This document shows, piece after piece, positions 35,584 to 43,162 of a DNA stretch of 47,574 nt. The notes beneath the pieces were generated by a model. That model did no database searches and had not been told where the DNA came from. It saw only the letters and a list, made by a program, of their open reading frames with translations. The number at the start of each line of letters is the position of its first letter. Position 1 is the first letter of the stretch. A program made the translations under genes and the position numbers. The stretch comes from an uncultured Pseudanabaenaceae cyanobacterium (GTDB taxonomy: Bacteria > Cyanobacteriota > Cyanobacteriia > PCC-9006 > JAAUQQ01), in contig CALECT010000024.1 of the NCBI GenBank assembly GCA_937949725.1, positions 1 to 47,574 on the forward strand, in the 5' to 3' direction.

Positions 35584-36963
35584 CTATCGTTTGGAAAAAG
35601 ATTGTCGGTACAATTCGCAACCGGAAACGACTTGATTTCCGAGCCGCTTAATCAGCCCCATACTGCTTAACTTGTAAGTAATAATTGGCTCTAGAGAAAT
35701 AGGTTCAGTCGATTTAAGCACCGTAGTCAACGCCATCAACAATTCTGGCTGTTCTTCCAATCGAGCCCAATGGCGCTGCAAATGATAGTTGCAAATACGA
35801 CTAATTCCACTAGTTTGTTCTAACAGCTGTTCCAGGGTAAGCTCCTCCCGGCTCAAATGGTATAGGGTGATGTGAATAAGAGCAGGATGGCCACCCACAA
35901 TATCCAGAAGTCGTTGGGCAATTTTATCCTGTTCGCTCCAATCAACACCATAACGATTTGCAAGCTGGTTAATCTGTTCTAAGCTGAAACCATCTAATTG
36001 AATAGGAAGTCCGACATTGAAGGGAGATTGCTTCAATTGAAGCGGAACATAGATTTCCGTTGAGTGAATCACGACGAGGCGTAGCTTCTGCCAATGGGAC
36101 AGTCGCTTAGCCTCCTCATGCCAGGAGCGTAGCAGCGGTAAAACATCTTTCGCCACTTGCGGATGCTCAAAGAGCTGATTGACTTCGTCTAGTGCTAAAA
36201 CTAAAGGCGCATTAATATTCGCTAATAGATAATCTTGAAAATACAACGTACAGCTGACCTTAGCGCCGATATCTTCATCCCAGTAGTCATCCAATTTTGA
36301 TTCGAGGTTGAGCTGGTGGGACAGGTTTGCACAAAGCCAGCGCAAAAAACGATTGAGATCATTCAAAATATCTTCATCGATTTGCTGCAAGTCAAGACTA
36401 GCGGTGCGATAGCCTTGACTATTTGCATGATCTAGAATTCTCAACATCAGCGAGGTCTTACCCATTTCCTGGGGAGCCTTAATTCTGACCAGCGCTCCTG
36501 GCTTACTAATTTCCTCATAAGCCAGGCTTTCTACTGGGGCACGTTCAATATAATAAGGAGAATCAATCGGTACAGATCCACTCGGGTAACGCGGTGAATG
36601 CTCCTGCTCAGTCGGCGATGCCGCCAATTTATCTGCTGAGAGCGGCTGATTCGAAATAATTTTGGAGCTCGATTGAGTTTGGCTTCCAGGGGAGACTCTA
36701 GTCGTCACATAGTTTTCGAGTAAGGCTCTACAGGTCTTCTTCGTCACCCGCTGGCCAATGAGCTTGCAGAGGCGTTTGAAGAGTTCTGGTGCAACAACAT
36801 TGGTGAAGTAGTCAGGGCTATAACCAGCTTCTAACGCAATTTGTTTATAGGTGCGATACTGCCAGATCCCTCGCAGAATCGTCATTTCAGATGAATTGAG
36901 AGGACGCTCCTGGCTGTTGACTAAGTTGCGATTGAGAAACTCAATTATGGCATCGATGGTCAT
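35584..36963 (-). CDS. vMAP-type HTH + AAA-like (AAA_35) ATPase
   Basis: A 459-residue protein. The N-terminal ~85 residues (ILRGIWQYRTYKQIALEAGYS...) resemble the helix-turn-helix found at the start of vWA-MoxR-associated (vMAP) and related cyanobacterial ATPases. An AAA-like domain follows (about 140-430) with the P-loop variant APQEMGKTSL and Walker B LVLALDEVN. The segment SPFNVGLPIQLDGFS parallels [15 protein letters not shown] in the C-terminal domain of the giant kinase, so the two proteins share the module. Proteins of this class belong to NTP-dependent signalling or conflict networks in multicellular bacteria (general knowledge). It is the first gene of the minus-strand YcaO operon, 23 bp ahead of YcaO, and could be a regulator or a DNA-binding switch. 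Exact role unknown. Confidence 0.85.
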   Translation of the reverse strand: MTIDAIIEFLNRNLVNSQERPLNSSEMTILRGIWQYRTYKQIALEAGYSPDYFTNVVAPELFKRLCKLIGQRVTKKTCRALLENYVTTRVSPGSQTQSSSKIISNQPLSADKLAASPTEQEHSPRYPSGSVPIDSPYYIERAPVESLAYEEISKPGALVRIKAPQEMGKTSLMLRILDHANSQGYRTASLDLQQIDEDILNDLNRFLRWLCANLSHQLNLESKLDDYWDEDIGAKVSCTLYFQDYLLANINAPLVLALDEVNQLFEHPQVAKDVLPLLRSWHEEAKRLSHWQKLRLVVIHSTEIYVPLQLKQSPFNVGLPIQLDGFSLEQINQLANRYGVDWSEQDKIAQRLLDIVGGHPALIHITLYHLSREELTLEQLLEQTSGISRICNYHLQRHWARLEEQPELLMALTTVLKSTEPISLEPIITYKLSSMGLIKRLGNQVVSGCELYRQSFSKR

Positions 36964-37553
36964 GGCAACTTAAAGCTCACATTTATACGCAAACCGGGCT
37001 TAAGTGTATAAAAACAGACAGTGATTAGAGTAAATGTCGTGAGTCTAGGGTTGTATTAGTTTTTATATTAGCTTCTGAGTGAGTTTTTTTGTGAGTTCTG
37101 ACGTTAGTTTTATGAGCTTCAGTGAGATGGGCTTGTCCTAGTCTTGAGTAGTAGAGAACAAAGAGCTTATTACTTCTTTGAGAGGTAAATCCTTACTCCC
37201 CGGAAGAGTGATTCTACTGTTCTAAGCCCAATCGAGGGGTCAGGCTTAGATTTGCTTGCCCGGAGACTATAGGCTCCCAATGTTAAGAGCAATCAGCTGT
37301 TACTTGACTCGTCAAGATGGCTATGCGGCTGCAAGATACAAATCCTCTATTTAAGGAGTTTGACCTATTTAAATAAAAAGGGTCATTACATCCTAAGTCT
37401 GTCGATTTAGTGGATCGCCAGACCTTGAACAAAAGCTTAGAGTCAGTGCATAAATCTTGTGCTTTTACACATCCACGACTCTCATCTTGTTGTTGCTCAT
37501 TTCCCAATCTGTGTTTCCCTGCCATCCATCCCTAAGAACTGTAGGACGAATCG
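36964..37553. promoter_or_regulatory. Divergent control region of the YcaO operon and sigma-factor gene
   Basis: 590 bp between the HTH-AAA gene (minus) and the sigma gene (plus). Near the operon side, an imperfect direct repeat of the form TTAGTTTT...AGCTTC-AGTGAG occurs at 37056-37083 and 37104-37126 and may be a binding site. A minus-strand frame (37283-37525) lacks a ribosome site and family resemblance and is not accepted. No precise promoter boxes are called. Confidence 0.4.
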
Positions 37554-38342
37554 ATGATAGCCCTAACATCTGGTTCCGTTAAATACGACTCAGAAGAACA
37601 GAACCTTTTAATTCAATTGGTCGAAGGCGATCGCGATGCCTTCTGGGCAATATGGAATAGGTATCAAGACTACCTTTTTTCTCGTTGTCGAGCCTGGATG
37701 GGAGGTAACTATTTTGATGCCGAAGAAGCGCTTAGCCTCACAGCACTTAAGGCTTGGCAAAAGTTGCCAGACCATGCATCAAGCATTACGAACCTCAAGG
37801 GTTGGCTCAACCGGCTGGCTCATAACCTATGTATTGATCTGCATCGCAAGCGCAAGCGACAGGCCTTAGGGATCGAAAATATTGAAGAGATACAAGATAG
37901 CATTCAATTCATAGAAGATTTCACGCCCAGCAATTGCCACAATCCGGAGGCAGATCTACTCCAAAAAGAATTCAAGACATATCTCCGTTACTACATCGAG
38001 CAACTGCCTCCCCGCTTAAGAGAGCCTTTGAAGCTTCGATATTATCAAGGGCTATCTTGCATAGAAATTGGAGAAGTTTTATCGATCAAACAAAACACGG
38101 TATCTAAGCGCCTTCAAGAAGCAAAATCATTCCTGAGAAAACTGCTTTGTGAATATTCATCTGGCTTGAGCGAAACCAAAATCAATGAGGAAAATTTACA
38201 GGAATCAGAACGGATTCAATCTAAATTGACGACCCAGATTGATTCAATCGTTGAGGAAATTAGCTACGGAGTTACCATCTCATGTCTAGAAACTTTGCCT
38301 CCAGTTTGGTTCAGCTCTCTCCAAGGTCAGGCTTGGACGTAA
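37554..38342 (+). CDS. ECF-like sigma-70 family RNA polymerase sigma factor
   Basis: A 262-residue alternative sigma factor. Region 2 (about residues 20-105) has DAFWAIWNRYQDYLFSRCR and LKGWLNRLAHNLCIDLHRKR; region 4 (about 140-200) has LPPRLREPLKLRYYQGLS and the helix-turn-helix IEIGEVLSIKQNTVSKRLQEAK. Regions 1.1 and 3 are missing, as in ECF factors. It has a C-terminal extension of about 60 residues beyond region 4, whose last codons overlap the next gene. It should direct transcription of a specific set of promoters. Its position divergent from the YcaO operon suggests it could control that locus, but no target box was identified. No anti-sigma factor of a known type is adjacent; the TPR protein may fill that role. 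Confidence 0.88.
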   Translation: MIALTSGSVKYDSEEQNLLIQLVEGDRDAFWAIWNRYQDYLFSRCRAWMGGNYFDAEEALSLTALKAWQKLPDHASSITNLKGWLNRLAHNLCIDLHRKRKRQALGIENIEEIQDSIQFIEDFTPSNCHNPEADLLQKEFKTYLRYYIEQLPPRLREPLKLRYYQGLSCIEIGEVLSIKQNTVSKRLQEAKSFLRKLLCEYSSGLSETKINEENLQESERIQSKLTTQIDSIVEEISYGVTISCLETLPPVWFSSLQGQAWT

Positions 38343-39697
38343 ATGTCTATTTAGCCTTAAGTCAAAAGCCCAATCGGCAAGCTCAAAAGTTAGAGACTTT
38401 GAAAAAGTATGTTGAGAAGCATAGCTCAGGCTGGAAAAAGCGATTGGAGTTGGCTGAACTCCTATACGCAACTGGTCAATGGTCAGAAGCTATTGCGGAA
38501 TATCAGCAAGTTATCCAAAAACAGCCCCAATTACTAAGCCCACAGATTCAGCTCGGCAAGATCCTGCAGCTTGTTGGTCAAGAGGAGGAGGCGATCGCTG
38601 TCTATCAAATAGCCCTAACACTGGCAAAGCAGGAGGCTAGCATTCACCATCTCAAGGGATTGATTGCATCCTGTCAAAATTGCTTGAACGGTGCGATCGA
38701 TGCCTTCACCGCAGCAACTAACGCTGCACCAACCAATCCAGCGCATTGGTTAGCCTTAGGACAAACGCAAATAGCAATGGAATCTCCGGCAGCTGCCCTA
38801 GCTAGCATGGAAGCAATCTTATTGCTCGATCCCAATGATTTGACGGGATTAATCTATAGTCACGATCTGTTGCTAGCCTTGGACAATCCATCTAAAGCAG
38901 AGAGACGCTTAGATCATGCCGTTGCCATTGCCGCCCAAGATGTTCAAACCCTTAAACGGCTGATTGCCCATCGCTGCCGTCAGGGCAAGGTCTGTGGTGA
39001 CGATGGCAAACAAACCAAAAAGCTGATCAATGGCTTGTTGGCTCAAGCCGCCTGTTCACCTGAGGTCCATCACTTACTCGCTCAATACTATGTATTGCGT
39101 GGAGAGCCTGAAAAAGGGCTCCAGATTACCAAGGATTTTGCTGAGAATAATGGCGGGAATCCTCAAGCTTGGTATTACTACAGTCTGTGTTTGCGCGACC
39201 TGGGCCAACTTGAAGCTGCTGCCACATCAATCTTAAAAGCCTATCGTCTCTCTAAAGATCGGTGCGATCGCGAAATCTACCGTGCTCTATGTCAAATATT
39301 GCCCACGGTCGGGAAACTCAAAAAAACGCGCTCGCTGATGACAGAAATGTTAGAGAAATACCCCCACTGCTGGAGCCTATGGGCAATTGCAGGAAAAGTT
39401 CTCGTCGAGCATTTTCAAGAGAATGAACGAGGGTGCCATTACGCTCAAAAAAGTACAGATTTACAGCCCTTGCTAGCAGATGCATGGTTAGCTCATGGCC
39501 ACATATTATCTTTGGTAGATCAACCTGAGGCTGCGATCACTGCACTCACCCAAGCTTGGCAACTCTTGTTACCCGAAACTCAGTCTCCAAAGGTTACTGC
39601 AATAGGCACTTTGCTAGGGGAAAGTTATCAAAAAATAGGTCATGAGAAAGTCGCTCAAGAATGGCTACAACGGGCCTCTCAAGCAACGAAGGACTGA
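38282..39697 (+). CDS. TPR-repeat protein overlapping the sigma-factor gene
   Basis: A 471-residue protein made largely of tetratricopeptide repeats: RLELAELLYATGQWSEAIAEY, PQIQLGKILQLVGQEEEAIAVY, WLALGQTQIAMESPAAAL, AWYYYSLCLRDLGQLEAA, AWLAHGHILSLVDQPEAA and others. There is no signal peptide or membrane segment, so it is probably a cytosolic protein-protein scaffold. The ATG at 38282 lies inside the 3' end of the sigma gene, so the two frames overlap by 61 bp, which implies translational coupling and joint function. A role as partner or regulator of the sigma factor is inferred. An internal start is possible, but the residues before the first repeat are short and plausible. Confidence 0.85.
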   Translation: MSRNFASSLVQLSPRSGLDVNVYLALSQKPNRQAQKLETLKKYVEKHSSGWKKRLELAELLYATGQWSEAIAEYQQVIQKQPQLLSPQIQLGKILQLVGQEEEAIAVYQIALTLAKQEASIHHLKGLIASCQNCLNGAIDAFTAATNAAPTNPAHWLALGQTQIAMESPAAALASMEAILLLDPNDLTGLIYSHDLLLALDNPSKAERRLDHAVAIAAQDVQTLKRLIAHRCRQGKVCGDDGKQTKKLINGLLAQAACSPEVHHLLAQYYVLRGEPEKGLQITKDFAENNGGNPQAWYYYSLCLRDLGQLEAAATSILKAYRLSKDRCDREIYRALCQILPTVGKLKKTRSLMTEMLEKYPHCWSLWAIAGKVLVEHFQENERGCHYAQKSTDLQPLLADAWLAHGHILSLVDQPEAAITALTQAWQLLLPETQSPKVTAIGTLLGESYQKIGHEKVAQEWLQRASQATKD

Positions 39698-39715
39698 GGT
39701 ACCCAATAAAGTGAA

Positions 39716-39776
39716 TGCCTCAGCCGATTAAGCAGGAGGCACTCCAGGTTGGGATTAAAGCTAAAACTCTAATCCC
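39716..39776. terminator. Two hairpins between convergent genes
   Basis: TGCCTC/GAGGCA (39716-39721 and 39736-39741) and GGGATTA/TAATCCC (39751-39757 and 39770-39776) form stems between the ends of the TPR gene and the PEP-CTERM gene. Neither is followed by a clear T-run, so bidirectional termination is only likely from position. Confidence 0.4.
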
Positions 39777-39791
39777 CATAGAACAATCGCC

Positions 39792-42656
39792 TTAACGCCG
39801 CACTCGCTTCCAGCCCAAGTACAACCCGCCCGCCAACAACAGCGGCATCACAGGCGAAGGTTCCGGCACGGACATGGGATTATTTGGGTTTTCCAGGGTT
39901 TCGCTGCCGGATTCAACTTCGCGGTCGAAGCGATCGCTCTCTGCTTCCGCCTCTGCCAACTGTCGCCGCTGGTCATCATTGACCAAAACAATCATCGAGG
40001 AGTAAGGCGTGACAATCTGCTGCTGCTTGGCAATCTGATGAATACGGTCCAGCTCTTCAGGCACATCCGCTGCCGTTGTCTTCGCAAGTTGGTTAATCAA
40101 CTGTCGCGCAGCCAGGGGTGAGAAGTCAGCCTCAACTGCTTTCGGTTTGACGCCATCTTCGAGCTTGGAGACGGACCAGGCGTAGCCGTCGGAGATTGCA
40201 GCGGCGTCTAGTTTGGCGATCGTTGCGCCACGCTGCAAGACTTCACCCAAACTGGTGCCGACACCACCGCCGCTATCCTGCATAGCCTTAAGCACAGCAT
40301 CGTCATAGGCCGGGGGAAGCTGACCCACATGGACCATCCATAACGGCATGTCCAAAGCTGGCAGATCACCGCCATCGCTGGATAGCTCATAAGTATAGCC
40401 ATCGGTGAGGAAAATAACGCTATCGTAGGCCGTATCTCCTTTGAGGGCATCAAACTGCTGGAGCATTTGCTTCAACTCTAGGCTGCCAAAGAAGGGGAAC
40501 TGCTGGGCATCAAAGGTTTGCCAATCGTCCAGACGGCTGGCCTGCTGAGCTTCCGGTGCAGAAACAAAAAGGTCTGCATCGTTGCCTCCTGGTCTCGTCT
40601 GAGCAAAGCCGTTTTGCTTCAGCCAGCCTAGGGTCTGGGCTACCTCATTGCGGTGATTTTCCAAACTGCGGGAGCTATCCAGGACGATCGCCACTTTCTG
40701 GTTCTGGGGCTGTGCATAATCCTTGGCAGTTAGCGGCTTGGCAGTGATGCGGTGGCCAACCAAGTCGAATTCATGGGTGGCAGGCTTGGCTTGGGCTTTG
40801 GATGCAATATGGTCGGGTAGCCAAGCATCAATTGCACCAGCAACCTTTTGGCCATTTTGGCTGCGCTGGGTCTTACCGCTCCAGAAGAGATTTCGCTTTT
40901 CCCCTAGCTGAGGCATGGGCCAACCCTGGTCGTCGCCCATGACGTCGTAGGTGAGCCACAGGTGCATTTCGGTGGGGCCAGGGTCGCGAGCTGTGACGCC
41001 TTCCCGGTCAACCCAGTCCGGCACTTCCAAAGGTACGACGGGAACCGGAAAGGCTCGCAGGCGGTAATGTCTGGGACCGACTTGCTCTAGCAGTGCCGGG
41101 TCGATGGGGCGAGCCCGTTGGACCTGGGCATTGTAGACCTTTTGAGCCGCACCGCGAGGAGACACCTGGGGCTCAAACCGCTTTTCTAGCTCGGCCGTAT
41201 CACCGAGCCAGACGCCAGTAATGACGGCACTCTCGGGCAGGGAGAAGGAGTAGTAGACCTCTTGAACATCACTGGTTTTGTTCTGATAGGTCTCGTACAA
41301 TTCCACCTCGGCCCAGTCACCATGCTCGATGACGGCAACGGACTGTTGCTTCAGCAAGACTTTTTTCTGGTCAATGTTCAGCAATCCCGCCTTGGCTTCA
41401 TCGCGGTTGGCGGTGGAGTTGAGCGCATGGGTGATGGACTGTTGCTCAGCTTTTTGGATCGGCTGGTCGAAGAATTGACGGTAAGCTTTGGCAGCTTTGG
41501 CAGCATCATCTTTGCCCGCGTTTTGGTAGAGGAAGGGCGCGGCTAGATCGTTGTAGACGTTTTGAATGGCCTGGGGAATGGCTGTGCCAATCGCCGGGAA
41601 GGTCGCCTGATACATCGCGCGAATATGGTCGTTGGCATCAACGCTGCTGACATAGCGGTAGTCCGCCAGATAAGCATTCATCAAACCATCGCGAATCTCG
41701 TCGGAGCGTTGCAGCAGTTCTTGCTTGGCCTTGGGAGAATCGGGCGCAGCGTCTAGTAGAGCAAAAGCTTGGGCCTGGGGTTGCTGGTTGAAGGCTCCAA
41801 AAAGAATGGTCCAGGTGGTGAGGGTCGCCAGGCCAATGGAAATGACTTTGACCTGGCCATATTGGCGGGCAAAAAGCTGGGCACAGCGTTGGCTGCTTTG
41901 GATGTAGAGTGCTGCCAAAACCGAGGGCATAACCGAAATAAAGACCGCACCGGACCAAAACAGCAGGCCAAAGCCCAGCATGATAATGACGCTGAAGAGA
42001 TTCCAGAAGCCCCAGAGGTCACCAGAGCGAATGACTTCGAAGGTCCAGCTCCCAAAGTCTGCAATGATTCCCAACCAGTTGGTGGTGACGATCGCGTTAA
42101 CCAGCCAAGCAATCAGCGGCAGGGCATAGATTAAAAGAAGGGCGCTGACGTAAAGGCCGATGAGGAGAACAAGAGTCTGGAGGCCGGTTTTGACGGCGGC
42201 GATCGCAGTATTCTTCTGACTCACATCAACCCGCTCACCTCGAATCAAGTTCCAGGCATAGGTAAAGATCGCCAGCAGAACTGTCCCAACAACAAAGTCT
42301 CCAGCTAGGGTCAACTCCCGCAAGGCAAACAACCGCAAAATACAGAGCAGCAGCAAAGGCAGCTCCACGCCGTAAAACAGCTTCATTACTTTGCTGGGCT
42401 GCTTCAAGAAGCGAATGCCCAGGCCCATGGAGCCCATGGGAACAGCCAGGAATAGAGCTAAAGACAGGGTGAAGGGAAGAGGAATCTCGCCCGTGGCGGT
42501 GGCCAGGATGAGGGGGATGCCTACGAAGGGCACAATGCCGCAATAAATTACGCCAGCAAACAGCAGGTTCCAAATCCAAAACGCACTGAAGCCAAGAACT
42601 TTAAGAACGGGCAAGAGCGGGAAACGGGAAATGCGGCTAAGGGCCTGCTGGAGCAT
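39792..42656 (-). CDS. PEP-CTERM integral membrane protein with VIT-like and vWA-like regions (TIGR02921-like)
   Basis: A 954-residue membrane protein. About seven hydrophobic helices cover residues 10-300. A VIT-like region (about 440-560) includes YETYQNKTSDVQEVYYSF and FSLPESAVITGVWLG. A vWA-like region starts at VAIVLDSSRSLENH, a MIDAS-type Asp-x-Ser-x-Ser, near residue 660. The C-terminus is a PEP-CTERM sorting signal: VPEPSPVMP, a hydrophobic stretch and basic WKRVRR. The size and layout match TIGR02921, a cyanobacterial family linked to the exosortase system. It would be inserted in the envelope, with the tail handled by a cyanoexosortase; none is in this window. Its function is not established. 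The minus-strand start at 42656 is an ATG that gives an N-terminus close to the first helix. Confidence 0.88.
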   Translation of the reverse strand: MLQQALSRISRFPLLPVLKVLGFSAFWIWNLLFAGVIYCGIVPFVGIPLILATATGEIPLPFTLSLALFLAVPMGSMGLGIRFLKQPSKVMKLFYGVELPLLLLCILRLFALRELTLAGDFVVGTVLLAIFTYAWNLIRGERVDVSQKNTAIAAVKTGLQTLVLLIGLYVSALLLIYALPLIAWLVNAIVTTNWLGIIADFGSWTFEVIRSGDLWGFWNLFSVIIMLGFGLLFWSGAVFISVMPSVLAALYIQSSQRCAQLFARQYGQVKVISIGLATLTTWTILFGAFNQQPQAQAFALLDAAPDSPKAKQELLQRSDEIRDGLMNAYLADYRYVSSVDANDHIRAMYQATFPAIGTAIPQAIQNVYNDLAAPFLYQNAGKDDAAKAAKAYRQFFDQPIQKAEQQSITHALNSTANRDEAKAGLLNIDQKKVLLKQQSVAVIEHGDWAEVELYETYQNKTSDVQEVYYSFSLPESAVITGVWLGDTAELEKRFEPQVSPRGAAQKVYNAQVQRARPIDPALLEQVGPRHYRLRAFPVPVVPLEVPDWVDREGVTARDPGPTEMHLWLTYDVMGDDQGWPMPQLGEKRNLFWSGKTQRSQNGQKVAGAIDAWLPDHIASKAQAKPATHEFDLVGHRITAKPLTAKDYAQPQNQKVAIVLDSSRSLENHRNEVAQTLGWLKQNGFAQTRPGGNDADLFVSAPEAQQASRLDDWQTFDAQQFPFFGSLELKQMLQQFDALKGDTAYDSVIFLTDGYTYELSSDGGDLPALDMPLWMVHVGQLPPAYDDAVLKAMQDSGGGVGTSLGEVLQRGATIAKLDAAAISDGYAWSVSKLEDGVKPKAVEADFSPLAARQLINQLAKTTAADVPEELDRIHQIAKQQQIVTPYSSMIVLVNDDQRRQLAEAEAESDRFDREVESGSETLENPNNPMSVPEPSPVMPLLLAGGLYLGWKRVRR

Positions 42657-43162
42657 GGTGGTTGGCTGCGGCTAAGGTTATTGCTAGTAGACACAATGCC
42701 AAGCTGAAGCGTTCCGTATAGATCCTTTTTCTTCAAACAGAATCGGGGTTAGCTCCCAGATTAATGCCATGAGAGATGAGAATTCTTGAGATAATATTGC
42801 ACTGGCTTCACCCTATAAAATTCACCAAGCTGTTTTGGCTTCCCGTGATGGCGCTACAGCATTTCCTGAGCCGGTGAGATGCCATCCTCTTTACTCAGTC
42901 TTTATCTAGGAAAGACTTTCAGCATTCAGGACATATCACAGCAAGCATCAAAATGCTGCATTCCTCCAGCAAACGCGTCAGTGACAATCAACATTCCAAC
43001 AAGACAAAAAGGGAAAAACCAATCAAGGCTTTGCCCTCCATTTCTTCAATCGCAGAGAATTTGAAATATCTCTAAGCCTAAAGTTTCAGGGCAAGAGATA
43101 TACCCAATCAGATGAAATGCAACACAGAGGAGCGAATGACCTTACAGTCATTCCAGTATCGG
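42657..43162. other. Intergenic region, no gene seen
   Basis: 506 bp upstream of the PEP-CTERM gene and downstream of the sulfatase gene. A short inverted repeat GAATGAC-cttaca-GTCATTC (43134-43153) lies just past the sulfatase stop codon but has no T-run. The 61-codon plus-strand frame at 42879-43064 has no support. Confidence 0.45.

Noticed and set aside
37283..37525. Minus-strand 80-codon frame with several Cys/Ser/Thr, upstream of the YcaO operon, considered as a precursor peptide
   Set aside because: No usable ribosome site, no leader-like pattern, and it overlaps the expected promoter of the sigma gene.
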